Notes under the pieces: model-generated
Seen by the model: the letters and a program-made list of their open reading frames with translations, nothing else
The model's database searches: none
What the model was told of the DNA's origin: nothing
Shown here: piece after piece, positions 21,990 through 32,500 of the stretch
Numbering within the stretch: the first letter of the stretch is position 1
Layout: each line of letters begins with the position of its first letter
From: Welwitschia mirabilis
Taxonomy: Eukaryota; Gnetophyta; Gnetopsida; Welwitschiales
Direction: 5' to 3'
DNA: 51,928 bases
NCBI GenBank assembly: GCA_051453625.1
Contig: JBOZIK010000001.1
Location: 129,022,341-129,074,268 of the forward strand
Translations under genes and position numbers: made by a program

Positions 21990-22670
21990 ATTGCCTTTCT
22001 TGACGTGGGTAAAGGGCTTGAAGCATGGAATCGCAGCGAGAACAGAGTCGAAATAATTGCCAATGAACAGGGAAATCGAACCACTCCGGCTCCAAGTGAG
22101 CTACAAAGGAGGAGTGAAAGCCTTCGCACCCGAAGAAATTTCTTCAATGGTTTTGCTGAAGATCAAGAAAATCGCATAAGCAATCCGTCTTCGCCCGCTT
22201 GCGCACGGGCGAAAAGAGGTTTATCCTCGACTGTGGAGAGGATCGTGGATTCGTCCTGTATTAATGGATCTGAAGATCTTTCTTCACTCTGCGACGCGCC
22301 AAATTCGAGCATCTGAACCGGGATTTCTTCAAGTAAAAAAATAGTTATTGTAGAAACGTGTTTGGAGGACGCCAAAATGACAGTATGATATAAATTTCGT
22401 TGTGTTCGTTGGCGATCCTTCCAGAATCCCAAACCTCTGAGGCGTACGGAGTGGCTGTGCGGGCTGCAATTTTTGAGGAACATCAGAACTTACGTCTGTC
22501 ACAACAGCACGCCAACACCTGTGAAGACGCATGAACATCCATCAATGCGCTTGAAGAGAGAGGTTTTTTGCAGACGGGATCCGCTCTCACTCAAATTGCC
22601 ACATCGTAGAACTCCTGCTGAATTCTGCATTCAAACGCCGTACAATTGTCACTCAATCTAATTTTGACGT
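21990..22670. other. GC-richer island with overlapping open frames
   Basis: Base composition is clearly less AT-rich than around it, and several frames stay open. On the minus strand 22483-22163 is an ATG-started 106-codon frame with EEIPVQMLEFGASQSEERS and LSTVEDKPLFARAQAGEDG. On the plus strand a frame without ATG runs from about 22005 to 22316, and another from about 22393 to 22661 holds PKPLRRTEWLCGLQF. I recognise none of them. It may be an exon or gene fragment, or an old CpG-rich retrocopy. Coding strand undecided. Confidence 0.4.
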
Positions 22671-22974
22671 TACGTGAGCTGGAATTCTTCTGTGGTAACT
22701 CCTGGAAACTTCGAGTAGGTACGACTTTCACTCTACCTTTTCTTCAAGTCTCTTAATGGGAAACAGGTTTGAATTGGTGGCAACGCTTGGCACATTTCTC
22801 TTTTCAAGTTTTGGAAGAGAGTTTTGCTCGCTCTTAGATCGCCTGCTCTACCTTGATGCAAGAGCATTCTAGACTTATACACTTTGTTAGTATTGGGACT
22901 TCATAGCCTGGGAGATATCATCATCATTATAGCAAAGGTGATAATCTTACATATTCTTTTATTATCATTATTAC
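22671..22974. other. Spacer, nothing recognised
   Basis: Transitional base composition between the GC-richer island and AT-rich repeats. Confidence 0.5.
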
Positions 22975-23350
22975 GCCATGAAACATATATGAAGACAAAA
23001 CATTCTCAATCGTAAGAGTTTGAAGTATTTTGTGATGTTAAAAAATTGACTAAAAGTAAAGAAAATCATAAGTTGAGAAGTGAGATAGTATATAAGCTAA
23101 GATGCATTACAGCCTATCTATCTATGCATATGTCTTAATTGCATTACATTTGATCTTATTTTGCCATGAATATATTTGAAGACAAAACATTGTTAATTCT
23201 AAGGAACTTGAAGTGCTTGGTCATGTTAAAGACTAATTAGAAGCACAAAAAAAAAAAAAAGAGTAATAAGTCAAGAAGCTCGAAAGCATCTGCCAAGATA
23301 CCTTAAAGATTATGCGTCAATGCATACATCTAAATGTATTTACAATTAGA
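22975..23350. repeat. Imperfect tandem duplication, period 188 bp
   Basis: Unit 1 starts at 22975 and unit 2 at 23163, both with GCCATGAA followed by ATATTTGAAGACAAAACATT-like sequence and later ATGTTAAA, AGAAG and TCTATGCATA/TCAATGCATACATCT blocks. They are diverged but align over the full period. Confidence 0.7.
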
Positions 23351-23954
23351 TTCACTTTTAATCATGAATAGGCTATTAGTTCCTTGAGATTGAAAGCTTT
23401 TGCAAACTTGTTATTTATATGCTTTAAGTACTTTAAAGAAGATTTAATTATCTAAATTATATATTTTTAGTTCTTATTTGAAATATAATAAAATAGAGAT
23501 TTCAAGATTGAATGGTAAACAAATTTAAACCTATGAGTAAGGTATAACTACATAAGGTCATTGTGTGTGTGTGTGTCTCTCTCTCTCTCTCTCTCTCCCC
23601 CCCTCTCTCTCTTTCTTTCTTTGTTGGTTCAAATTAAACCATTGTGTCTTGTGTAATACATTGTCTTGTGTCATTTAAACATGTAAATGTACTTTGAAAT
23701 CAATTAAGCTTGAGTACCAAGAAAGTTTTATAAGATAGTTTTATTAATTGAACTTTCAAAATAAGCAGTTATTGCAAGGGAATTCTCTTAATTTCGTGGT
23801 GTTAGTTCCATGGTAAAATATACTTTTTGAAACAAGTGCATACATCAAAACTAAAATATGTACCTACCTCTTTGACATTAGTTTTGTGATATCCTATTTT
23901 AGTCTTAGCAAATTTTATTTCTTTATTTTGGGTTTTGAGGGGAAGGGGGTTAGA
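23351..23954. other. AT-rich spacer with microsatellite
   Basis: Holds a (GT)n(CT)n compound microsatellite at 23562-23612; otherwise nothing recognised. Confidence 0.6.
23562..23612. repeat. Compound microsatellite (GT)n(CT)n
   Basis: About seven GT units, then CT units interrupted by a C run. Confidence 0.95.
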
Positions 23955-24880
23955 CCCAAAAAAAAGGTTTTATTAATATCAAAAGAATTACATTTACAAC
24001 ATCAAAAAAATGTACAATAGCAAATAGCTAAACTACGAAAACATTAAAGAAAAATTGCTGTGAAAACAAAAAACAAAAGTGGGGCAGGACTTTGCCAACT
24101 CTAATTTGGAGGAAACTAAGCCATGAATAATTGCATTAGATAATTCACCTACAATTGCTACTTCATTGCAGGGGCAGGAATATGAGAAGATACTAGTCGA
24201 AAAATACTACATTTTTTGTATATATCCCAGAAAAAGGAAATGGAAGCATTTTGTTGTAAATTACATCTTCTCTTTCATATGAAATAAAGAATGAATGGGC
24301 TGATAACATTGCATAGACAAAGTTGAGCTTGGCCTAAATTCCAATTGGTTTCTAGATAATGGTGTCCAAATTTATTGAAACATAAGGAAAAACAAAAAGC
24401 TCAATTCTAGCCATTCCTAGTAAATGGACAATAAGCAAAAACATGCAAAAAATCATCCTCTTAATGGAACTAGACACCATGGATTTCAAACTCTAAATGT
24501 TGCAAGTAATTACCAATAGGAAGACCTTGAAAAATTAGGTACCAAAGAAAGTGATTAATTTGAGGAAGATCTTGAAGCTTCCAAATTGTTCTTAAAGCAG
24601 AAATCCAAAGGTAGGATGCATGTTGCATGTGCCATTTGTGATTACAAGTAGCTCTTACATTGCTAGCATTTAATAGAAAAGTGTAAGCTTTGCTTGAGGA
24701 AAATAGAAGAATAAGTGCTTCTGCCCAACATAAATCCTCTATGTGTACAGAGCCATTATTTAAAATATGACAAGCACAAAGAAAAAATTGTTGAAAGTTT
24801 AATAAAGCTTGTCGAAGGCTAGTAGAATTGCCATAAGTATGTTGAAAATCCATCAAACCTATCTAGTTATGTCTTACCTA
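23955..24880 (-). pseudogene. 3' end of an L1-type LINE (zf-RVT region)
   Basis: The minus strand keeps a 128-codon frame (24856-24470) with ISALRTIWKLQDLPQINHFLW and LIFQGLPIGNYLQ. This is the pattern of the zinc-binding domain at the end of plant LINE reverse transcriptases (..IWK...P.K...FLW....LPT...L). The frame then breaks, and the copy appears to end near 23955 with AATAAAAC on the minus strand. There is no clear poly(A) tail. It is a separate insertion from the endonuclease fragment at 19830-20600, since the order on the minus strand is wrong for one element. Confidence 0.6.
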
Positions 24881-25253
24881 CAACTTTCACAAAGAAGTTA
24901 ATCCTTTATTAAATCATATTGCAGTCAGCTTAGGAATAATATATGAAAGAAAAACTATAGGTAATTTTCATATGTGTCCTAAAAACAAAACAATGAAGCC
25001 TTTGTCAATTCATCCAAATACTTTTAAACCTATGTGTGGCTTGAATGATAATCTCAAATAGAGTAAAACACAATTACTTAGATGAATATTCTTTCATATT
25101 CAATTGTTCTTAGTACTCATAGGTATATCATTTCATTAGTTTATAGATTATTGGTAATTAATATTGAAAGATGTTATGAGTTTATATAAAAATATTTTCT
25201 AAATTCCATGACATCCTTAAGTACTTTCATCTATATTCATGATTTAGTTGTTG
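24881..25253. other. AT-rich spacer
   Basis: Separates the LINE end from the nested retrotransposon block. Nothing recognised. Confidence 0.55.
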
Positions 25254-25258
25254 AGAAT

Positions 25259-25406
25259 TGGAGAGCAAGCAAAATAGAGTAAGATTTTTCCAAAATGAAA
25301 ATTCTATTTCTCTTTTTATATTACACTAAAGAGCTTGCTTTTAAGGGCATAAGGCTTACACGCTTCCCTATGCGTATGACCATAGTGCACATTACAAGCT
25401 TTAGAA
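25259..25406 (-). repeat. 3' LTR of the host copia element
   Basis: Plus strand TGTTGAGAATTGGAGAGC to CATTACAAGCTTTAGAA. It aligns with 42144-42322 over its length, with indels in the middle, and similarity stops exactly at both ends. The minus-strand end TG is mutated to TT. A purine-rich GATGAGGGAAT lies just before it on the minus strand and would be the polypurine tract. Confidence 0.75.
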
Positions 25407-25741
25407 ATTCCCTCATCAAAGTGGGAATACGTTTTTCTTCTAAGGAAAAACTAGAGTGCCTAGAGGAGAACTTTGAGACTGTAGCCTATAATAAAACCTC
25501 CTTTAAGGAGTTGCCATGTGAAGGAACTACTTCGTTAAAGAAGTAGTCAATTTACTGTTACACATCCCATAGTATATAGGACTATCATGTGTATTATACA
25601 TCTGGTAATGCTAAGACAAAATTGTAATACACATCTCAAATATTAGGATTCAACACTTTGAATAGAGTCTTGAAAGTCAAATGGAGTTCATAATGTACAA
25701 AAGAAAAAAAATGAGTTTAAATTAACTCATTATCAATCTAA
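25407..25741 (-). other. 3' untranslated region of the host copia element
   Basis: Between the RNase H stop and the 3' LTR. Contains a perfect 8-bp inverted repeat ACTACTTC/GAAGTAGT (25526-25533 and 25540-25547) with a 6-base loop. An 83-codon plus-strand frame crossing this part is not thought to be a gene. Confidence 0.5.
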
Positions 25742-25968
25742 TTTGGGATTAGAAGTGCTAGAACTTCTCTTGACCAAGCAATTTTGTAAGGATATCAATA
25801 GTTTGCTGTGCAGTCAAACAATATATAGGCATAGTAGATTCATTTTTTTTAAGTTCTCTAATTTTATGGATTTTAATATGAAAGTGTTTTATCCTATCAT
25901 GATGCATCAGATTTTTTTTTAGAAGCAAATTTCTAACTAATTGATGACGAAGAGGTCTATTGACTTAG
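25742..25968 (-). pseudogene. Copia RNase H, C-terminal half
   Basis: Minus strand: LVRNLLLKKNLMHHDRIKHF, then HIKIHKIRELKKNES, PIYCLTAQQTIDILTKLLGQ and a stop. Copia RNase H domains end in the pattern NP..H.RTKHI.I..HFIRE....G.I.....T..Q.ADILTK.L. The N-terminal half, with STEAEYIASCEAYRKIEWL, is 5.7 kb away at about 31740-31830, on the other side of the inserted gypsy element. Confidence 0.85.
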
Positions 25969-27338
25969 CGCTAACATGTAAAAAATAACATTTATATAAA
26001 TTGTTTCAAGCCAATTTATTATAAATGAAGACATAAATTCAATTGTTTTAATCATAAAATATGTCTTCTAATATTTTTAAAATAAAATTTAATATTATGA
26101 ATTTATCTATAATAATTATAAATATTTAGCCATGTTTTGGAACACATGGCAGAAGACGGAAACAATCTCACACAAAACCATAGTGGCAATGGAGATATGA
26201 GGTGCTAACATGTAGTAGAAGCATTTGAAGACATGTGGCAAAGACATGTGGAGATGGCATTCGAGCTATGTGACGATCTCCACCAAACAGTATAAGACAA
26301 TCTCTTCCAAATGCTAAATGACAAAGATTCTACATAATGCTAAAGGCCACAAACTGATCTACCTAACGCTACAAGCTAAAATCTTATCTACCTNNNNNNN
26401 NNNNNNNNNNNNNNNNNNNNNNNNNNNNNNNNNNNNNNNNNNNNNNNNNNNNNNNNNNNNNNNNNNNNNNNNNNNNNNNNNNNNNNNNNNNNNNNNNNNN
26501 NNNNNNNNNNNNNNNNNNNNNNNNNNNNNNNNNNNNNNNNNNNNNNNNNNNNNNNNNNNNNNNNNNNNNNNNNNNNNNNNNNNNNNNNNNNNNNNNNNNN
26601 NNNNNNNNNNNNNNNNNNNNNNNNNNNNNNNNNNNNNNNNNNNNNNNNNNNNNNNNNNNNNNNNNNNNNNNNNNNNNNNNNNNNNNNNNNNNNNNNNNNN
26701 NNNNNNNNNNNNNNNNNNNNNNNNNNNNNNNNNNNNNNNNNNNNNNNNNNNNNNNNNNNNNNNNNNNNNNNNNNNNNNNNNNNNNNNNNNNNNNNNNNNN
26801 NNNNNNNNNNNNNNNNNNNNNNNNNNNNNNNNNNNNNNNNNNNNNNNNNNNNNNNNNNNNNNNNNNNNNNNNNNNNNNNNNNNNNNNNNNNNNNNNNNNN
26901 NNNNNNNNNNNNNNNNNNNNNNNNNNNNNNNNNNNNNNNNNNNNNNNNNNNNNNNNNNNNNNNNNNNNNNNNNNNNNNNNNNNNNNNNNNNNNNNNNNNN
27001 NNNNNNNNNNNNNNNNNNNNNNNNNNNNNNNNNNNNNNNNNNNNNNNNNNNNNNNNNNNNCTAAAGGCCATAAACTGATCTACCTAACGCTACAAGCTAA
27101 AATCTTATCTACCTAATGCTAAATTATGAAGATTCTACTTAACGCTACAAGCCAAGAATGTAACCACCCCTCACCCCCATCTCTCCCTATAAAAAGGCCT
27201 TGAACCGTTGATTGTATTCGTCTTTGCCTTGGAAAATTAGAGACTTTAAAAACTAGCTTGTGATGGCTTTCTAATCAACTATTGGGGTAGTGAGCTAGTC
27301 CTTGAGGATTGCCGAGGGGTTCTTCCTGCTTCTTTATT
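25969..27338 (+). repeat. LTR copy A of element 2 (with internal gap)
   Basis: Starts CGCTAACATGTAAAAAATAAC (TG changed to CG), aligns with LTR B through the GGAACACATGGCAGAAGA block and the TATA box (27188-27195), and stops at the gap 27339. The gap 26394-27060 falls within the tandem repeats upstream of the promoter. Confidence 0.75.
26394..27060. other. Assembly gap (667 N) inside a tandem repeat
   Basis: The last 54 bases before it (26340-26393) recur with one difference directly after it (27061-27114), so it lies in a repeat array or hides an unresolved overlap. Confidence 0.95.
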
Positions 27339-27438
27339 NNNNNNNNNNNNNNNNNNNNNNNNNNNNNNNNNNNNNNNNNNNNNNNNNNNNNNNNNNNNNN
27401 NNNNNNNNNNNNNNNNNNNNNNNNNNNNNNNNNNNNNN
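27339..27438. other. Assembly gap (100 N)
   Basis: Unknown length. The rest of LTR copy A should lie here or have been deleted. Confidence 0.95.
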
Positions 27439-27960
27439 TTTACTTAGAGGATATCTTATTTGTTTGATAATGTAACATATTTAAATTTAGAATAAAATTA
27501 AAGAAATTTTTAATAAATGTGGTCATTAATCTAAGTAATCTATCTTTTAAATTTGTAAATAAATCACTTTCATTATATTAGATATTTTATGTTTCCTAAA
27601 AATTTCATTTTAGTTTAAGCCTTAAATTAGTTATATTTTTCCCTTAGTCACATCATTAAATTACATTTTTTTCAATTAAAAAACTCTTTGTGATGTGTCT
27701 ATTCCTATGTTCTTAAATAACTTGAAGTTTTCATCATAAACTTTGAGGATAAAGTCAAGGTTTTATTAGGGGTGTGGCATCTTAATTTTCACTAAAATTT
27801 TTCACTTCAGTGCCTTGGATACATAAAATTAATTATAAAATTTTTCATGTTATATTATTTACACACTTAATGCACTTTTTATGTAGAAAAGTTTTCCATG
27901 TTTAACCATTTTGCTATAAAAATTTTGCTAAGGTACTAATAAAAGACTACTTAATGGGTA
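27439..27960. other. Unassigned AT-rich segment between two LTR copies
   Basis: Not similar to the LTR, leader or gag of the family as far as I can see. It may be internal sequence of the outer gypsy copy or another insertion. Confidence 0.4.
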
Positions 27961-29223
27961 TGTTAACATGTAAAAATTGACATTTATATCAAAGGTTCTA
28001 GGCCAATTTGTTTTAATCATAAAATATGTCTTTTATTATTTTAAAAAATAAAATTTAATATTATATTTTTCTTCATATTAATTACAGAGTTTTAGCTATG
28101 TTTTAAAATATATGGCAGAAGATGGACATAAGTTTGCATAAAACAATGATGGCAATGGAGATATAAGGTAGTGATACATAGTAGAAGCATTTGAAAACAT
28201 GTGGTACAGGTATATGAAGATGGCATTTGAGACATTGGTGATAGCACTGATTGATAGAGGAATTCGATTTCAAATGCCACATGTTAAACTATCATGATGA
28301 AGATTTCACCAAATGCTACATGATGATCTCCACCGAATGCTACAAGACAACCTCCACTAAATGATAAATTATGAATTTTCTGCCTAATGTTGGAGGACAA
28401 AATCTTATCTACTTAACAGTATAAGACAACTTCTACCTAATGCTACAAGATATAATCTTATGTACCTAATGCTAAATGATGAATATTCTACCTAATGCTA
28501 TAATCCAATAGCTTTTAATCATCCCTCACCCCCATCTTTTTCTATAAAAGGGCCTTGAACTATTCATTATATTCATCTTTACCTTATAGAATTAAAGAAA
28601 TTTGGAGCATTAAATTATGATGGCTTTCTAGATGACTCTTTGGAGGAGTGAGCTAGTCTTTGAGGAGTTCTTCCTACTTCCTTATTTCTTTGTTGTAACA
28701 TTGTTCTTTATATAATGCAAAAGTTGTTTTTTAAAATGCTTAATTAACTTCTTTAACTATCAAGTTTAATTTAGTTATGTGAATTTCTCTTTATCATTTA
28801 GTCTTTTAATTTCATAGATTTTGAGTACTTTAGAAAGCATTACTTTCTACTGTTATTTAAGACTTAAGTGTTAGTTGGATTCACCATTTATCATAAGGTG
28901 GATGAGATTATGCCCATGAATTGGATCAAAAGCACTTAATGGTTTTGATTGTTTTACAAAAAGGTAATTGAACAACATTTGAGTGAAGGACTGCTTTGGA
29001 AAAATTAGTGATACCTCAGAGCTAGTTTTCTTTCCTCTTCTCTAAGACGAATTTCAACTCAACTCTAGACGTCATCATTTTCGTTTCTTTCTTTACTTTG
29101 TAACTTGCATTAAGATTTAAGTTAGTGTAATTTTAAACCTAAACCTATGTTATCCCTAAGAAAGAATGATAACACAAGTTTTAACTTAGTTTTAAATCCA
29201 GACATTGTACTATAAGTTAATCA
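27961..29223 (+). repeat. LTR copy B of element 2 (1263 bp)
   Basis: TGTTAACATGTAAAAATTG at the start and GTTAATCA at the end, then the primer site. It carries the TAGCATT/CTACCTAATGCTA-type tandem repeats (about 28270-28510, plus strand ACCTAATGCTA) and TATAAAAG at 28543-28550. The length is close to the 1248 bp of the LTR at 5116-6363. Confidence 0.85.
28543..28550 (+). promoter_or_regulatory. LTR TATA box (copy B)
   Basis: TCTATAAAAGGGCCTTGAAC, matching the two other LTR copies. Confidence 0.75.
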
Positions 29224-29228
29224 GACTT

Positions 29229-29245
29229 TGGCACAGTTTTCGAGG
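29229..29245 (+). other. Primer binding site of element 2 (degenerate)
   Basis: TGGCACAGTTTTCGAGG matches 12 of 17 positions of the tRNA-Asp type primer site. It lies five bases after the LTR end. Confidence 0.65.
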
Positions 29246-29267
29246 ATAACGACATGGTAGAAGCTCA

Positions 29268-29440
29268 GAGGAGTACTAGTTTTTCTTTTTGCAATTTTTC
29301 ATTTTTCCAGTGGTGGGTATTAATCCTTCTTTTAGTGATATCTGAACTAGTCCTTTTTTCCTTTCTTTTGTGTGCTTTTGAGTGGTTGGTACTAGTCCTT
29401 CCAGTGTTATCCCAAACTAGTCCTTTTTCTTTTGCTTTAT
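29268..29440 (+). repeat. Leader repeats of element 2
   Basis: Three or more degenerate units built on ACTAGTCCTTTTT and CCAGTG, at the same place as the leader repeats of element 1 (4830-5062). A 66-codon frame through them is not thought to be coding. Confidence 0.65.
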
Positions 29441-29909
29441 TTTTGGTTTCCTAACTTGTTTTCTTTAGGTATAATGTTTGTTATAGGTTTCTTTGGAGTT
29501 TAAGAAAACTTTAAAACCTTAAAAATCTTTTTAATTGAATGTTATGATTATCGCATTTCATCATGTGCATATAGATGTTAAAATTTTCTTAAAAATATTT
29601 TGTGATTCTCATTACGTTTTACTCACATTCCTCACCTCTACTTTATTTTACTACATTCGTAAATGATTAAAACCTTTAAAATTTTTTCATGATTTTATTC
29701 ATGCCTCTGTTTTATTTAGTTGTAACCTCGACACTCTAAACATTTTGTTTGTGATTAAAAAATCTATTTGTAAAAACTTAGAATCCTGAATGACTTGCAA
29801 TCCTTAAAAATATTCCCTTTTTATTATTTAAACCTTCTTGCAATCATTCAGACCTGTTTCTTGTATGACCTGGACTCATGATATAATAGGAAGATTAACC
29901 TAAAATAAC
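29441..29909 (+). other. Leader of element 2
   Basis: Non-coding sequence between the repeats and gag, similar to 4291-4830 on the opposite strand. Confidence 0.6.
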
Positions 29910-31414
29910 GTGAACTCCTTTACTGATCTTGAACGGATGAGAGAATTCAAAACCTAAAACCAAGCTTGAGAGGACTCTAAAGAATAAACCTCAACTGCAC
30001 AAAATAATCAAAATAATCAAACTGCCTTATTACAAAATACTCTAAATGACCCACTTAATCCCTTTGATGAAACCTTATTAAATTAAGAAATGCTTAATAG
30101 GTTAGAAGCATATTATTTTACCCACAAAGTGGTCAAACGACAAGCTGCCCTCATTGCTGCTATCAATCAACCTAGGCAAACCCTTCACGATTACCTTCAA
30201 ACACAAAGCCTAGGGACACCATCTTGTATAGTATGCCCACCTGTTAACTAAAGGTTAGAATTTAAACCTTTAACTATCCAACTCTTATCCCATTTCCATG
30301 GCCTTAAATCTGAAGATTCTTACCTATACCTTAAGGAATTTGAGTGCGTCTTATCAACCGTTCCTCAATATCCTAATACTTATGATGCACTTAGACTTAC
30401 TTTATTTCCTTTTTCCTTAAAAGATAAGGCAAAATCCTAGTTGTACACTCTAAAACGCTTCTCTATTATAAATTGAACAGACCTAAGTAAAGCTTTTATC
30501 TTTAAGTTCTTTCTTAGCCAAAAGACAAACATCCTTAAGAAAGAAATCATGAACTTTAACAGAAGGATTATGAAACCTTCTCCTAGACCTTAGAGAGATA
30601 TAAATATTTATTATGAAAATGCCTCCAACATGGTTTTGAATAGGGTAGATAGATAAGTTTCTTTTATTATGGTTTATTCACAAATAACTGCCAACCAGTA
30701 GAAATGATGAGGTATGAAAATTTCTTAAGCATGCCTCTCGATAAGGTTTGGGAGTATTTAGAAAGTATATCTGAGAGCTCAAAAATTAGAAGAAATCATG
30801 GAACCTTTAAGATCACATGATTCTATTAAGTCAACTAGTATCTTTAAGATTCCAGAAAACTTTAAGATAAACAATAGAATTGATGAACTAGTAAGAAAGT
30901 TAGAATCATTAACTGCCTCACCCGTAACCTCACTTATGGTTGCTAAACCCAAGTATTTAATTTGTCATATTGACACTCATGAAACCACTGAATTTACATC
31001 TATCCCTTTATTCCAAAGCACAGTTAACAAACAAGTGAACATGGCAGGATAATGGAAAGATACCAAAAATAATCCTTACTCGAACACTTATAATCCTGGT
31101 TGGAGAAATCACCCAAATTTCTCTTGGAAGTAAGATAACACTCCACAATAAAATTTCCAGCCTAAAAATTTTTCCATCATCTTCTAATTCTTACCCTTCA
31201 TCTTCAAACCGTCAAATCACTCTATCTAACTCATTGGAGGATACTTTTAAAAAGTTCATGGAAACACAAATGTAAACAAATCAAAGACAAGAATAAACAA
31301 ATCAAACATAAGAACAAATAAATCAAAGGCTTGAATAGACCCTAAACCAACTCCAACAAACCAACCACATTCTTTAATCAATAAATCAAAGTGAAACAAG
31401 AAAAATCCCATGAG
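29910..31414 (+). pseudogene. Athila-like gag remnant (element 2)
   Basis: Aligned with the gag of element 1. The start ATG has become GTG (29910-29912). Segments in order: MLNRLEAYYFTHKVVKRQ (30090), LLSHFHGLKSEDSYLYLKEF (about 30280-30340), LTLFPFSLKDKAKS followed by a stop (about 30400-30438), SKAFIFKFFLSQKTNILKK (about 30490-30540), EIMNFNRRIMK, MEPLRSHDSIKSTSIFKIPE (30798), NNRIDELVRKLESL (about 30880), and NPYSNTYNPGWRNHPNFSW (about 31070-31125) followed by a stop. Many stops break it. The gap at 31415 cuts off the rest. Confidence 0.85.
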
Positions 31415-31514
31415 NNNNNNNNNNNNNNNNNNNNNNNNNNNNNNNNNNNNNNNNNNNNNNNNNNNNNNNNNNNNNNNNNNNNNNNNNNNNNNNNNNNNNN
31501 NNNNNNNNNNNNNN
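31415..31514. other. Assembly gap (100 N)
   Basis: Joins gag directly to an LTR end, so pol and most of the 3' LTR are missing here or deleted. Confidence 0.95.
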
Positions 31515-31712
31515 TACTTTCCTCTTATTTAAAAAAAATTTCAAATCAACTCTTGACTTCATCATTTTCCTTTCTTTCTTTACTTTGTAACTTGCATTTT
31601 GACATTTAAATTAGTGTAATTCTGAACCTAAACCTATGTTATCCCTGAGAAAGAATGATAACTAAGTCTCTAACCTAGTTTTAAATTCGGACATTATACT
31701 ATAAGTTAATCA
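31515..31712 (+). repeat. 3' end of the 3' LTR of element 2
   Basis: Matches 29026-29223, the last part of LTR B, including AACCTAAACCTATGTTATCC and the terminal TAAGTTAATCA. Confidence 0.85.
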
Positions 31713-31734
31713 TTTAGTTTTTTTTAAGTATTGC

Positions 31735-32500
31735 TTCCAACAATTTCCTTAGCCACTCAATTTTTCTATATGCCTCACAAGAAGCTATATATTCTGCTTC
31801 AGTGCTATTGGATCATCAAGACAAGGGAAATGTTCCCAAGAACATAACATACCCTAATGTTGATAATGAAGTATTAGCTTCTCTAGCAAAATCAAAATCA
31901 GAGTATTCTTTTAGGATGAGTTGAGAGTTTCTTTTATGGATTAGACTTGAATCTTTGGTCTTTTTTAGGTATCTTAGTACTTTATTTATAGCATTTAAAT
32001 AGGTACCCTGAGGCACATGAAGATATCTTAATAGTATACCAAAAACATATGATATGTTTATTGTAGGGTTAGTTACATAAATCAAGATCCCTATTATTCT
32101 TTTGTATTTAGTTTCATTTATAGTTTATGAGTCTCAATTGATATCTTGACATTTTTCTCTAAATATGTTATCGCCTCTTTTGCATTTTCTAGTCTAAACT
32201 TTTGGATTAAATCTCAAATGTACTTCTTTTATATTAAGAATATTCCATTATTTTTCTAAATAATTTCCACATCCAAGTAGAATTTGACTAATTTGAGATT
32301 AAAAATCTAGAACACTTTACTTAAATAAAATTTTATCCTTTTTTCATCTTCTTTATTACATTTAGTTATTAGCATATCATCTACATACACCATTATATTT
32401 TTAGATTTGCATCCATCAGATTTTATGGATAATGTAGCATCCATATCTTTATAATCATATAATCTAAATTGAGTAAAAATTAAATAATTCACAAGATTAG
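31735..32500 (-). pseudogene. Copia reverse transcriptase and RNase H, N-terminal half
   Basis: Minus strand: NIMVYVDDMLITKCNKEDEK (YVDD at 32387-32376), FYLSKVF, then NPTINISYVFGILLRYLHVP, NAINKVLRYLKKTKDSSL, EYSDFDFA, SLSTLGYVMFLG and, after a frame change, STEAEYIASCEAYRKIEWL. These are the palm and connection motifs of Ty1/copia RT with the start of RNase H. The YVDD catalytic box is intact, but frameshifts and stops surround it. It continues across the inserted gypsy element at 25968. Confidence 0.85.

Larger units (their letters stand above)
25969..31712 (+). mobile_element. Athila-like Ty3/gypsy element nested in the copia RNase H (element 2)
   Basis: Same family as element 1, in the opposite orientation. 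Plus-strand order: LTR-type sequence at 25969-27338, an unassigned segment (27439-27960), a full LTR 27961-29223, primer site, leader, gag, a gap, and the last 198 bases of an LTR ending in TTAATCA at 31712. Flanks CTTAG (25964-25968) and TTTAG (31713-31717) differ by one base and are read as a target duplication. Pol is missing, either deleted or hidden in the 31415-31514 gap. The presence of two LTR starts suggests that a second copy landed inside the first, or a tandem arrangement. Confidence 0.8.

Noticed and set aside
21805-21990. Plus-strand 61-codon frame
   Set aside because: It runs through the two tRNA genes and is a by-product of their sequence.
22005-22316. Plus-strand 103-codon frame as a gene with ATG start
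   Set aside because: The first codon is GTG and there is no in-frame ATG at the start, so it cannot be a normal plant CDS as drawn; kept only as part of the unexplained island.
26318-27071. Frames of more than 200 codons across the gap at 26394-27060
   Set aside because: These are made of N; the real sequence on each side is LTR.
25969-29223. Solo LTR at 27961-29223
   Set aside because: It is followed by a primer site, leader and gag, and no target duplication of gggta is found at its end.
29254-29454. Plus-strand 66-codon hydrophobic frame
   Set aside because: It lies in the T-rich repeats of a retrotransposon leader; the hydrophobic residues come from TTT/CTT tracts.
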